From contig NZ_JAMZNK010000010.1 of the NCBI RefSeq assembly GCF_027980145.1, forward strand, positions 81,281 through 145,280: a stretch of 64,000 nucleotides of DNA, in the 5' to 3' direction. The DNA comes from Flavobacterium azizsancarii (GTDB lineage: Bacteria > Bacteroidota > Bacteroidia > Flavobacteriales > Flavobacteriaceae). A program made the translations under genes and the position numbers. Shown piece after piece: positions 17,385 to 26,439 of this stretch. Numbering within the stretch: the first letter of the stretch is position 1; the number at the start of each line of letters is the position of its first letter. Under the pieces are notes generated by a model. That model worked only from the letters and a program-made list of their open reading frames with translations. It did no database searches and was not told where the DNA came from.

Positions 17385-17486
17385 TTGTCATCCAGAGGAA
17401 CGAAGGATCACATATGGGGCTCGGCAAAGATTGGCGATTCTGTTTGCGGAATATCTCATGTGATCCTTCGTTCCTCAGGATGACAA
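17385..17486. repeat. ~100-bp palindromic repeat, TCATCC...GGATGA type
   Basis: The left arm at 17385-17413 (containing GAGGAACGAAGGATCACAT) and the right arm at 17457-17486 (ATGTGATCCTTCGTTCCTC) are inverted copies with one mismatch, enclosing about 45 bp. A transcript would form a long stem-loop. Similar palindromes lie at about 18190, 52685 and 52937 of this window. Confidence 0.85.
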
Positions 17487-17531
17487 AAATGATGAGAAAA
17501 ACCTTCGTCCCTTTGCCTCTCTGAACCTTCC

Positions 17532-17987
17532 TCAAAAAATCACCGTCGAATTCTTTACCTCGCTAATCATAAACATACTTTGCGTGCTGCCAATATGCTG
17601 TAGCGAAGTCAATTTGGTTACCAGAAATTCTCTGTATTCTTCCATATCTTTTACTAATACTTTCAGGATATAATCATAATCGCCGCTTACGTGATGGCAT
17701 TCTAAAACTTCGTTGAGTTTGATCACTTCGCTTTCGAATTTGGTGAGGAACTCTTTGGTATGCTGAATGAGTTTTAAGTGGCAGAAAACGACAAATCCTT
17801 TGTCGATTTTGGTTTTGTCTACTAATGCTACGTAGTTTTTGATGATTCCTTCGCGCTCTAGCTTTTTGATGCGTTCGTAAACTGCAGTTACTGACAGATT
17901 CAGTTTTAAAGATAATTCTTTGGTGGTCTTTTTACTGTCGGTCTGTAGTAAGACTAAGAGTTTTTTATCGGTGGCGTCTAAAGTCAT
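17532..17987 (-). CDS. Lrp/AsnC family transcriptional regulator
   Basis: A 151-residue regulator. The N-terminal winged helix-turn-helix (residues 3-60) has the Lrp pattern DKKLLVLLQTDSKKT with LSVTAVYERIKKLEREGII. The C-terminal RAM/ACT-like ligand domain contains ECHHVSGDYDYILKVLVKD, the stretch that forms the amino-acid pocket in the family. It is divergent from a methionine gamma-lyase-like gene 421 bp away, which suggests that it controls that gene in response to an amino acid, possibly methionine; this is inference. No clear operator was found in the intergenic region, which is partly filled with repeats. Confidence 0.9.
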   Translation of the reverse strand: MTLDATDKKLLVLLQTDSKKTTKELSLKLNLSVTAVYERIKKLEREGIIKNYVALVDKTKIDKGFVVFCHLKLIQHTKEFLTKFESEVIKLNEVLECHHVSGDYDYILKVLVKDMEEYREFLVTKLTSLQHIGSTQSMFMISEVKNSTVIF

Positions 17988-18189
17988 TATAGTTGATGGT
18001 TTTTGGTTGATAGTTTGTTACGAAAAGATAGAAAATCTACTGCGTTAGACTTTCTTTATCAAATTTAGATTAAAAATCTTTAAAAATTACTTTTTATAGT
18101 TTTAAATTCTAATTATTACTTACTCAATTGATTAATTTTCTAAATAGTCCTTATTTTGAATAGAATTTCTTTTGAATACGAATGTATTA

Positions 18190-18291
18190 GCCCTGATAGA
18201 AGTGGAAATCCTTTTGTGCCGGGGTTCGGCACAAAAGATTGAAACGGATAGCAGGAATAGTTCCTTCCTTCGACTTCGCTCAGGATGACAA
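18190..18291. repeat. palindromic repeat element between the lrp-like and mgl-like genes
   Basis: A perfect hairpin, CTTTTGTGCC (18211-18220) with GGCACAAAAG (18228-18237), is followed by CCTTCGACTTCGCTCAGGAT, the same repeat family as at 52685. A minus-strand open frame over this element encodes CHPERSRR, a well-known translation artefact of such repeats. Nothing else codable is seen between 17988 and 18408. Confidence 0.65.
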
Positions 18292-18408
18292 ATCAAATTC
18301 CAAATTTTGAATTCCAATGAAAATGGTTAAAAATTAAAATTTGATAATCAGTTCCAACAACTTGAAACCTAAAACTTAAAACAAATAAAAACTTGAAACT
18401 AACTAAAA

Positions 18409-19611
18409 ATGAAAAACTTTAATCCAGCAGATAAAATTCAGGATTTGCAATACTTTGGTGAATTTGGCGGTGTAAACCCTTCTATTTCTGATTCTTCGAC
18501 ATATACGTTTCTTTCGGCTAAAACGATGTTCGACACTTTCGAGGGGAATATGGAGGGCTGCTATTTGTATTCACGTCATTCGTCTCCAAGCAATTTATAC
18601 TTAGATCAGGCTTTGGCGGCAATGGAAGGAACGGAAACGGCAAATGTTTCGGCTTCGGGAATGGGCGCGATTACACCTACTCTGTTGCAGTTGTGTGGTA
18701 CGAGCGATCACATTGTTTCGAGCAGAACAATTTATGGCGGAACTTATGCTTTTTTGAAGAATTTCACTCCTAGATTCGGGATCGAAACAAGCTTTGTAGA
18801 CATTACAAAACTTGATGTTGTAGAGGCTGCAATTACGCCAAAAACGAAAGTTTTGTATTGCGAGACGGTGAGTAATCCGTTATTAGAAGTTGCTGATATT
18901 GCAGGTTTGTCCAAAATTGCTAAAAAGCATAATTTGAAATTGGTGGTCGATAATACGTTTTCGCCTTTGTCTGTTTCTCCGGCAAAATTAGGCGCCGATA
19001 TCGTGATTCATAGTTTGACCAAATACATCAACGGAAGCAGCGATACAGTTGGCGGCGTGACCTGCGCATCGAAAGAATTCATCAATTCGCTTAAAAATGT
19101 AAACTCGGGAGCAAGTATGCTTTTGGGTCCAACAATGGACAGTTTGCGATCAGCTTCTGTGATGAAAAACCTTCGTACTTTACATATCCGTATCAAACAA
19201 CACAGTCATAATGCTCATGTCCTGGCGGATAAATTCGAAAAAGACGGACTCAAAACAGTTTATCCGGGACTGAAAAGTCACCCAAGCCATGAACTTTACA
19301 AAACGATGATCAATCCGGAATATGGTTTTGGCGGAATGCTGACAATTGATGTTGGAACTCTGGCAAAAGCGAATGAACTAATGGAATTGATGCAAGCCAG
19401 AAATCTAGGTTATCTCGCTGTAAGTTTAGGATTCTACAAAACACTATTTAGTGCTCCCGGAACTTCGACGTCTAGTGAGATTCCGTTAGAAGAACAACAC
19501 GAAATGGGATTAACGGACGGTTTGATTCGTTTCTCTATTGGGTTGGATAACGATATTGAGCGTACTTATGAAATGATGAAGGCTTGTATGGTGGAGCTTG
19601 GCATATTGTAG
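18409..19611 (+). CDS. Cys/Met-metabolism PLP enzyme, probably methionine gamma-lyase
   Basis: A 400-residue fold-type I PLP enzyme of the cystathionine gamma-synthase/lyase class. The PLP lysine is K205 in HSLTKYINGSSD. Other markers are the phosphate-binding SASGMGAITP (81-90), the stacking tyrosine in RTIYGGTYAF, the DNTFSP aspartate (D181) and the C-terminal FSIGLDNDIE. It resembles flavobacterial methionine gamma-lyase-like enzymes that release methanethiol, ammonia and 2-oxobutyrate. Cystathionine gamma-lyase or O-acetylhomoserine sulfhydrylase activity cannot be excluded. It is divergent from an Lrp/AsnC regulator and monocistronic. Confidence 0.85.
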   Translation: MKNFNPADKIQDLQYFGEFGGVNPSISDSSTYTFLSAKTMFDTFEGNMEGCYLYSRHSSPSNLYLDQALAAMEGTETANVSASGMGAITPTLLQLCGTSDHIVSSRTIYGGTYAFLKNFTPRFGIETSFVDITKLDVVEAAITPKTKVLYCETVSNPLLEVADIAGLSKIAKKHNLKLVVDNTFSPLSVSPAKLGADIVIHSLTKYINGSSDTVGGVTCASKEFINSLKNVNSGASMLLGPTMDSLRSASVMKNLRTLHIRIKQHSHNAHVLADKFEKDGLKTVYPGLKSHPSHELYKTMINPEYGFGGMLTIDVGTLAKANELMELMQARNLGYLAVSLGFYKTLFSAPGTSTSSEIPLEEQHEMGLTDGLIRFSIGLDNDIERTYEMMKACMVELGIL

Positions 19612-19645
19612 CCTTGGTTCACAGAGGCTCGCAGTGTTGCACTAA

Positions 19646-19750
19646 AGTTTTTTCACGCAGATTTTGAAAGATTTAGGCAGATATAAACAGGTCTTATTTA
19701 TTACTATCTACATTAAATGTGCTGAAATCTGCAAGATCTGCGTGAAAAAA
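19646..19750. repeat. single copy of the TCTGCGTGAAA repeat family
   Basis: The left arm TTTTTCACGCAGATTTTG and the right arm CAAGATCTGCGTGAAAAAA are inverted with few mismatches, around about 40 bp. It is the same family as the array at 11307-12015. In the 200-bp gap after the mgl-like gene it precedes a terminator. Confidence 0.7.
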
Positions 19751-19775
19751 AAACCTTTTTTATCTGTAGCAAAAC

Positions 19776-19813
19776 AAAAAATCCGTTCTGAAATCTATCA
19801 GAACGGATTTTTA
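19776..19813. terminator. intrinsic terminator between convergent genes
   Basis: AAATCCGTTCTGA and TCAGAACGGATTT form a perfect stem with A and T tracts on either side, just before the stop of the DUF695 gene. Confidence 0.8.
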
Positions 19814-19815
19814 CT

Positions 19816-20910
19816 TTATTTTGGTTCGTAATGCCTAAAGGATTTCCAATATTTATCTTTATAAATTTCGTAATTTATTTCAAACGTTTTATTGTGTTTT
19901 TTTATTAATGCATCTAAAACTTTAGGAGGTTTTCGAAAATCTTTACAGGCAAAAAAGATCTCTCGTTTGTTATTTGCTGTTTCGCGTCCAACATTTAGAT
20001 AGCCATCTGCATCAGTTAAACTTAACGTTATTTCATCTTCAATTTCATCCAATCGTTTGTAAGTTTCATTATCCGGCAAACCACTTTCGTCAGTTTCCTC
20101 ATACGGAATTCCAACTATCAAAATCCAGGGATGGGATGCTTTTTTATCCCATTGCAAAAGAGTTGTATTGATTACTGCCAAAACAATTCCACCCTCTTTT
20201 GTTTTCCCTTCAAAACTTGCGTAACCATCATGTTCTGTATTATGCCTTGTGCCTTCGTATTTTTCGATGAACTCTTTTTCTCTCCAAATTAAATAATCTT
20301 TTAATTTTTCGATTGGAATCAGCTCCTCAGCAACTTCATTGTTGCCAATTACTCTCATATTATCTATCAAAGTAACTGAATGCAATTCGCCCAGGTAATT
20401 ATCCAGAAAAATATAAATTCCATTCGCTAGTATTCCTTTTTTTTCTTCTGTAAAATGATCGTAAATAATTGTAAGATCAATTTCGTCCGGATAGTTTTTA
20501 TCGAGATTAGGATAAAATTTTAAATTTTCTTTCTTAAATTCATAATCTTCATAATTAATACTAACGTCTTTAATATTTGATGCCGGTTTAAGAGCTGTAA
20601 ATTTCCAGCCTTTAATTTGCGGAGCATTATTTACCAACTCTTCAATTACGTAAATATTTTTAATTGCCCCATCCGGTGTTAAAATTAATTCGACAGTCTG
20701 ATCGTCAAACATACCCGTCAGGAAATAAATCCCAGAGTGCACTTCATTTAACTTTGGAGCAAGTTTATCAAAGAAATCTGTATTTATGTTTTTACGGCTT
20801 TGAACAATTTTAAAAAACTCTTTTTCATTTTTTAGAAACCAATTCCAAAAATCGCTACTAGAATTTATCGGAGTATCTTTTTTACCCAGAATATTTTTAA
20901 GAAAACTCAT
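19816..20910 (-). CDS. DUF695 domain protein
   Basis: A 364-residue soluble protein without signal peptide. The C-terminal part (about 230-360) fits DUF695: it starts with a WREKEFIEKYEGTRH region and ends NYEIYKDKYWKSFRHYE, a characteristic tail for this domain. The N-terminal half (SDFWNWFLKNEKEFFKIVQ, then IYFLTGMFDDQTVELILTPDG) resembles other bacterial proteins that carry this domain with an extra alpha/beta module. The function is unknown. The gene is alone, with a terminator behind it and about 280 bp upstream before the APC permease. Confidence 0.75.
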   Translation of the reverse strand: MSFLKNILGKKDTPINSSSDFWNWFLKNEKEFFKIVQSRKNINTDFFDKLAPKLNEVHSGIYFLTGMFDDQTVELILTPDGAIKNIYVIEELVNNAPQIKGWKFTALKPASNIKDVSINYEDYEFKKENLKFYPNLDKNYPDEIDLTIIYDHFTEEKKGILANGIYIFLDNYLGELHSVTLIDNMRVIGNNEVAEELIPIEKLKDYLIWREKEFIEKYEGTRHNTEHDGYASFEGKTKEGGIVLAVINTTLLQWDKKASHPWILIVGIPYEETDESGLPDNETYKRLDEIEDEITLSLTDADGYLNVGRETANNKREIFFACKDFRKPPKVLDALIKKHNKTFEINYEIYKDKYWKSFRHYEPK

Positions 20911-21072
20911 TCGTTTAGAATTTAAAAATTACAATCCTCAAACTTAAGAAAACCTTTTAGAAAAACATAAGAATATATTGATAAAAAAAGTCGTTCTGAA
21001 CTAATTATGGAAGTATTATAAATCTGTTATGAACACGAATTTCACGTCTTAGCACCAAGTTTAATTGCGTAA

Positions 21073-21106
21073 AACTAGTTTGTAAAATTTATTTCACAAA
21101 CTAGTT
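21073..21106. repeat. short perfect inverted repeat
   Basis: AACTAGTTTGT (21073-21083) and ACAAACTAGTT (21096-21106) form an 11-bp stem with a 12-nt loop, in the gap behind the permease gene. It lacks a T-run, so it is a poor terminator candidate. Confidence 0.45.
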
Positions 21107-21189
21107 AGTACTGACAATTGATAAAATTCGTGTTTGTAGCGTTCCGAGATTATTTTCAGAGCGGATTTCTATTTATAATTTATAGTTAA

Positions 21190-23121
21190 TTATATTTCAA
21201 TCGTATTCAGCTTACTGTTTTTTCTACTGTACGTAAAGTAAATAATCAATCCTATTAATAACCAGATGGTAAAGTAGATCCAATTCCAGACGCTTAATTC
21301 AGCCATCATATACAGACAACAGATAAGACCTAATAACGGAATTAAAGACAAGTTTTTTCTGAAGGCCCAAACTGCTAATCCAACTAAAACTACTAAAAAT
21401 ATCCACATTGGGATTTTGTGTTTGAATAAGCTGAATCCTGATTCGTATTTTAGAGAATCACTGACTGGCAATCCTTTTACAACGGCAGCATATTTAGCAT
21501 CATCGTCTTGATACTGGCTTAATAAATGCTCTAAATCTGCGGTTTGTGCAGTTTTATTATGAAGATCGATACTTTCTAAATAATTGAAAACTTTGGTTGA
21601 TTCTTCTTTATTTAATGATGTGATAATTGTCGTTGCGTCATAAGTCTGCTCTTCATTATTAATAAAAGCCATTGTTGCTTTAGTATTGAAATTGAAAGCA
21701 TAATACAGTCCGACAATCATAAAAACTGGCAAAATATATTTTGAATTCACATAAGGTGTTTTGAATTTTCCTCTCGGGATATCTTTTTTATCCTGTAAAA
21801 CCAAAACTCCGGCGCAAACCAAGACAAAGGCAAATAAAGTTCCGATACTGCATAAATCTGTTACCATTGTCAAATTCAAAAACAAAGCTGGAACTGCCAC
21901 CACAAAACCTGTTACAACAGTAGCAAATGATGGTGTTTTGAATTTTGGGTGCACGGTAGAAAATTTCTTTGGCAATAAACCATCACGGCTCATACTCATC
22001 CAGATACGGGGCTGACCCATCTGGAAAACCAACAAAACGCTTGCCATTGCAACTACAGCACTTACGGCTATAATTCCGGACATCCATTTTAAGTTTAATT
22101 TATCGAAAACAAACGCCAGAGGATCTCCAACATTTAGTTCGTTATAATTTACCATTCCGGTCAGAACCAAGGCTATGGCGATATATAATATAGTACAAAT
22201 GATAATCGCCCACATCATTCCGCGTGGTAGATCACGTTGTGGATTTTTACATTCTTCGGCAGTTGTCGAGATTGCATCAAAACCAATATAAGCAAAGAAA
22301 ACAGCCGAAACTCCTTTTAAAACTCCACTAACCCCATTTGGTGCAAACGGATCCCAATTTGCTGTATCTACATAAAATACACCCACTGCAATTACTAAAA
22401 GCACTACGCAAAGTTTTACTACAACCATTAAGTTACTGGCATTACGGGACTCTTTCATTCCTCTGTAAACCAACGCTGTAATCAAAATAATGATAAACAA
22501 TGCCGGTAAATCAGCAACAAAATGGAAAGATCCAATCGTTGGTGATGTTGTCCAGGCCGTATAAGCTTCCTGTAATCCCCTGCCTAAATTCTCATATGAT
22601 TTTCCGCCCTGCATTAAAGCCGTGGCATCTTTAAATCCGTTTGAAGCCGTTAGATAATCCATCTGGATCCATTGCGGGAGATGAATTCCGCCACTCTGGA
22701 GCAGTCCTGTAAAATAATCACTCCACGATATGGCAACGGTTATATTTCCTACAGCATATTCCATGATTAAAGCCCAACCAATTATCCAGGCAACTATTTC
22801 TCCAAAAGCTACATAAGAGTACGTATAAGCACTTCCTGAAACCGGAACCATTGAGGCAAATTCGGCGTAAGCAAAAGCAGCAAAACTACAGGCTAAAGCA
22901 GTAAATAAAAACAAGAAAATTACCGCCGGTCCACCATCAGCACTGGCTTTTCCGATGGTACTAAAAATTCCTGCTCCCACAATTGCAGCAATTCCAAACG
23001 CAGTTAAATCTCTCGTGGTTAAATGTTTTCCTAATGCATTATGACCATCTGCTTCGTTTTTTGCAACTTGCTTCAGAATATCTTGTACCGTTTTTTTACG
23101 GAATAAACCTGATAATGCCAT
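21190..23121 (-). CDS. APC superfamily amino acid permease
   Basis: A 643-residue inner-membrane transporter with about 12-14 helices. The cytoplasmic N-terminus (KKTVQDILKQVAKN...LTTRDLTAFGIAAIVGAGIF) contains the APC helix-1 signature with the unwound GxG segment GIAAIVGAGIF. Helix 6 carries AVFFAYIGFDAISTTAEEC, also typical. It resembles the cationic amino acid transporter (CAT/YfnA-like) branch. Between the last helices lies an unusual soluble insert of about 75 residues (roughly 495-570), predicted helical and charged, so the protein is longer than the usual 460-500 residues. The substrate is unknown. Single gene. Confidence 0.88.
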   Translation of the reverse strand: MALSGLFRKKTVQDILKQVAKNEADGHNALGKHLTTRDLTAFGIAAIVGAGIFSTIGKASADGGPAVIFLFLFTALACSFAAFAYAEFASMVPVSGSAYTYSYVAFGEIVAWIIGWALIMEYAVGNITVAISWSDYFTGLLQSGGIHLPQWIQMDYLTASNGFKDATALMQGGKSYENLGRGLQEAYTAWTTSPTIGSFHFVADLPALFIIILITALVYRGMKESRNASNLMVVVKLCVVLLVIAVGVFYVDTANWDPFAPNGVSGVLKGVSAVFFAYIGFDAISTTAEECKNPQRDLPRGMMWAIIICTILYIAIALVLTGMVNYNELNVGDPLAFVFDKLNLKWMSGIIAVSAVVAMASVLLVFQMGQPRIWMSMSRDGLLPKKFSTVHPKFKTPSFATVVTGFVVAVPALFLNLTMVTDLCSIGTLFAFVLVCAGVLVLQDKKDIPRGKFKTPYVNSKYILPVFMIVGLYYAFNFNTKATMAFINNEEQTYDATTIITSLNKEESTKVFNYLESIDLHNKTAQTADLEHLLSQYQDDDAKYAAVVKGLPVSDSLKYESGFSLFKHKIPMWIFLVVLVGLAVWAFRKNLSLIPLLGLICCLYMMAELSVWNWIYFTIWLLIGLIIYFTYSRKNSKLNTIEI

Positions 23122-23375
23122 ATATGGTTTTGCTTTTAAATTAATTTAAATCGGTGTTTGCTGTTTTATTTTGCAAATAATGCAAAAATTATCCTGATTT
23201 CAAATATATAAAACCATTTTGTTTTCTCTTTAGTTATTCTGATAAAATTAAATTTAAACAACATAATTAAGGATTTTTCTTTATAACTTAATTTATCTGA
23301 ATAACCTCAAAGCTAAAATACCGGATCCTTAATTCGAAATCAGGACTAATCCTTAATAATATAAATTTTAAACCT

Positions 23376-23383
23376 TATTTTTG
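23376..23383 (+). promoter_or_regulatory. -7-type promoter element of gnd-zwf-pgl
   Basis: TATTTTTG is an exact TAnnTTTG match 20 bp upstream of the gnd ATG. No convincing -33 TTG is visible. Confidence 0.5.
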
Positions 23384-23403
23384 ATGTTCTAAATGTATAA
23401 AAA

Positions 23404-24810
23404 ATGGCAAATAACGATTCTAAAAAATATAAATTAGGAATGATTGGATTAGGCACAATGGGCCGAAACCTTTTATTGAATATGGCAGACAAAGGTTTTT
23501 CTGTTACAGGGTATGATAAAGACCAAAAAATGATTACGAAACTTGAAGAGGAAGGTAAGAATCATAACTTGGAAGGATTTGATAATATCGAAAACTTTAT
23601 TGACAGTCTGCAAACACCCCGCACGCTAATTTTATTAGTGCCTGCCGGACCAATTGTTGATAGTGTTATAGCTGAACTTAAACCGCTTTTGAGCAAAGGC
23701 GATATCATTATCGATAGTGGGAACTCTCATTTTAGCGATACGAACCGAAGAGTTGCAGAACTAGAAAATGATGGTTTACATTTCTTTGGTATGGGTATTT
23801 CCGGTGGTGAAGAAGGTGCGCGATTTGGTCCTAGTATGATGCCTGGCGGAGACAAAAATGCCTACAATGTCATGAAAGATATTTTTGAAGCCATTGCTGC
23901 AAAAGTAAACAACGATCCGTGTGTAACTTATATTGGTCCTGGTGCATCCGGACATTTTGTAAAAATGGTGCATAATGGAATTGAATATGCTATCATGCAG
24001 CTTCTTGCCGAAACGTACGGAATTCTTAAAAATGGTTTGGGATACTCGAATCAGGAAATTCACAATGTATTTAAGAAATGGAATGAAGGAAGGCTTCAAT
24101 CTTTTTTATTAGAAATTACAACAGATATTTTCCCTGTTAAAGATACCGAAACACCAAACGACCTTCTGGACATGATAAAAGATGAAGCGAGATCAAAAGG
24201 TACTGGAAAATGGACTTCAGAGGTTTCGATGGAACTGCAATTGCCTGTCCCTACCATTAATGAAGCTGTTACCAATCGTGATTTATCTAAATACAAGGCA
24301 CTGAGAGTTTCTCTGGAAGATGCTTTTGGCAAAAAAGATTCTAAAATTGATATTTCGCTTGAGGATCTTGAAAATGCATTCTATTTTTCGATGATTTCTG
24401 CTTATGCACAAGGTTTGCATTTGCTTGTACAAGCTTCTAAAGAATACAAGTACGAATTGAAATTAAACGAAATTGCTAAAATTTGGCGTGGAGGATGTAT
24501 CATTAGAGCCAAATTCTTAGAAAATATTTATCAGGCTTATGATAAAAACAACACATTAGAACATTTGTTTGGAGATGCCGGTATTCAGGAAATCATCAAA
24601 TCTACTTTGGCAGGTACTCGCAAAACAGTTGCTGCTTGTGTAACTTCTGGTGTTGGTATTCCTGCTTTTGCTTCGACTCTTACTTATTTTGACACTATTA
24701 CAAGTGCCCGAATGCCTTCGAACTTAATTCAGGCACAGAGAGATTTCTTTGGAGCTCATACTTTTGAACGCATTGATAAAGAAGGTGTTTTTCATGCGAA
24801 ATGGAATTAA
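23404..24810 (+). CDS. gnd: 6-phosphogluconate dehydrogenase, decarboxylating
   Basis: A 468-residue cytosolic enzyme that converts 6-phosphogluconate to ribulose 5-phosphate and CO2 with NADP+ (or NAD+). Visible: the Rossmann GLGTMGRNL (15-23), IIDSGNSHFSDT, the family signature ISGGEEGARFGPSMMPGG, the catalytic KMVHNGIEYAIMQ lysine region, and the GGCIIRA substrate loop. Length is that of the long (GND-type) class. It is the first gene of gnd-zwf-pgl, with only 39 bp to zwf. Confidence 0.95.
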   Translation: MANNDSKKYKLGMIGLGTMGRNLLLNMADKGFSVTGYDKDQKMITKLEEEGKNHNLEGFDNIENFIDSLQTPRTLILLVPAGPIVDSVIAELKPLLSKGDIIIDSGNSHFSDTNRRVAELENDGLHFFGMGISGGEEGARFGPSMMPGGDKNAYNVMKDIFEAIAAKVNNDPCVTYIGPGASGHFVKMVHNGIEYAIMQLLAETYGILKNGLGYSNQEIHNVFKKWNEGRLQSFLLEITTDIFPVKDTETPNDLLDMIKDEARSKGTGKWTSEVSMELQLPVPTINEAVTNRDLSKYKALRVSLEDAFGKKDSKIDISLEDLENAFYFSMISAYAQGLHLLVQASKEYKYELKLNEIAKIWRGGCIIRAKFLENIYQAYDKNNTLEHLFGDAGIQEIIKSTLAGTRKTVAACVTSGVGIPAFASTLTYFDTITSARMPSNLIQAQRDFFGAHTFERIDKEGVFHAKWN

Positions 24811-24849
24811 CCAGCATCAATGTTTTAATACACGAATCACAATATAAAT

Positions 24850-26361
24850 ATGAAAACTAAAGCCAAGTTAAACCCCACTATTTTTGTAATTTTTGGAGGA
24901 ACAGGTGATTTAAATAAAAGAAAATTAGCGCCGGCACTTTATAATTTGTTTATCGAAGGTTATATGCCTGATCAATTTGCTATCATTGGCACAGGGAGAA
25001 CAGAATATACTGATCAAGGCTATAAAGATGCACTGGAAGACGCTGTTTGCGCATTCTCGCGCACCGGAAAAGTCAAGGAAAAATGGGATCGTTTTGGTAA
25101 TACCTTACATTATTGTGCAACGGATTTTGATCAGCCTCAAACTTTTGAAAATTTAAAAGCCTGTATCGAAAAATACCAACAGGAATATGGAGAAGATACA
25201 CAGGTAATTTTTTACTTAGCTGTAGCACCTAGTTTTTTTCCTGTAATTGCCGAAAGCTTAAAAAAATACAAATTAACTGAAGACGAAGATAATAGCCGAA
25301 TTATAATCGAAAAGCCTTTTGGCTACGATTTAGAAACTGCAAAAGATTTAAACTCGCTGTTAAGCAGCATTTTTACTGAAAAGCAAATCTATCGTATCGA
25401 TCACTATTTAGGAAAAGAAACAGTGCAAAACATGATGGCCTTCCGTTTTGCAAATGCTATGTTTGAGCCTTTATGGAACAGGCAATATATTGATCATGTC
25501 CAAATTTCGGTAACGGAACAATTGGGCGTACAAGATCGCGGTGGCTATTATGAAGGAGCCGGAGCATTAAGAGACATGATTCAAAATCACCTTTTGCAAT
25601 TGCTTTGTTTAGTTGGAATGGAAGCTCCTATAAGTTTTGATGCGACTGAAATTAGAAATCGTAAAGTAGAAGTTCTAAAAGCTGTTCGTCCGTTTTCTCA
25701 GGAATACATTCGTTTTAACACCGTAAGAGGACAATATAGCAAAGGTTGGGTCGAGGGCAAAGAAGTACTTGGATATCGCCAGGAAAAAAGTGTTGACCCG
25801 GAATCTAATACAGAAACTTTTGCAGCGGCTAAATTTCATATCGACAACTGGAGATGGCAAGGCGTTCCTTTCTATTTAAGAACAGGAAAACGTTTAAACC
25901 AAACTTCGTCTTTAATCACTATTCAATTTAAGGACGTACCTCATCAGATTTTTTCCGGAAGCGCGACCGAAAACTGGCAGCAAAACCGATTAATAATCAG
26001 TATTCAGCCAGAGATGAGTATTCGAATGCAAGTATTGGCTAAAAGACCGGGGCTGAATATGGTCCTAAATCCTGTAGACATGATTTTTGATTATAAAGGC
26101 ACTTATAAAAATGACAGTCCGGAAGCTTACGAAACATTGCTGCTAGATGCCATAATGGGCGATCAAACGTTATTTATGCGTGGCGATCAGGTAGAAGCTG
26201 CCTGGGAATTGGTGATGCCAATCCTGAACTCGTGGGAAGGCAAAAAATCGATTAACTTCCCTAATTATCAAGCTGACAGCTGGGGACCTGAAAAAGCTGA
26301 AGCATTGATTGCCAGAGATGGTTTTCATTGGTTTAATCTACCATTAAAAGAAAAAGAATAA
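24850..26361 (+). CDS. zwf: glucose-6-phosphate 1-dehydrogenase
   Basis: A 503-residue cytosolic enzyme that oxidises glucose 6-phosphate to 6-phosphogluconolactone, producing NADPH. The dinucleotide motif GGTGDL is at 16-21, the EKPFG segment at 154-158, and the active-site signature RIDHYLGKE at 182-190, including the catalytic His. The C-terminal half contains YLRTGKRL, which contacts substrate. Length is normal. Second gene of the oxidative pentose phosphate operon. Confidence 0.96.
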   Translation: MKTKAKLNPTIFVIFGGTGDLNKRKLAPALYNLFIEGYMPDQFAIIGTGRTEYTDQGYKDALEDAVCAFSRTGKVKEKWDRFGNTLHYCATDFDQPQTFENLKACIEKYQQEYGEDTQVIFYLAVAPSFFPVIAESLKKYKLTEDEDNSRIIIEKPFGYDLETAKDLNSLLSSIFTEKQIYRIDHYLGKETVQNMMAFRFANAMFEPLWNRQYIDHVQISVTEQLGVQDRGGYYEGAGALRDMIQNHLLQLLCLVGMEAPISFDATEIRNRKVEVLKAVRPFSQEYIRFNTVRGQYSKGWVEGKEVLGYRQEKSVDPESNTETFAAAKFHIDNWRWQGVPFYLRTGKRLNQTSSLITIQFKDVPHQIFSGSATENWQQNRLIISIQPEMSIRMQVLAKRPGLNMVLNPVDMIFDYKGTYKNDSPEAYETLLLDAIMGDQTLFMRGDQVEAAWELVMPILNSWEGKKSINFPNYQADSWGPEKAEALIARDGFHWFNLPLKEKE

Positions 26362-26375
26362 TACAAACGTAATTG

Positions 26376-26416
26376 AACGAAGTACAAATCAATTAAAAAA
26401 TTATTTGTGCTTCGTT
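26376..26416. repeat. stem-loop between zwf and pgl
   Basis: AACGAAGTACAAAT (26376-26389) pairs with ATTTGTGCTTCGTT (26403-26416), with one G-U pair and a 13-nt loop. There is no T-run, so it is more likely an mRNA-stability or processing hairpin than a terminator. Confidence 0.6.
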
Positions 26417-26439
26417 ATTACTTATTTAGAATAAAAAAC

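Noticed and set aside
17306..17524. 72-codon plus-strand frame in the lpdA-lrp gap
   Set aside because: It is made up of the two arms of the 100-bp palindrome and neighbouring repeats.
18132..18317. Minus-strand frame containing CHPERSRR
   Set aside because: It is the translation of a palindromic intergenic repeat, a known source of false proteins; no start context or domain supports it.
26407..26439. GTG start for pgl
   Set aside because: It lies inside a stem-loop and adds 11 residues that do not fit the family N-terminus; the ATG at 26440 is better.
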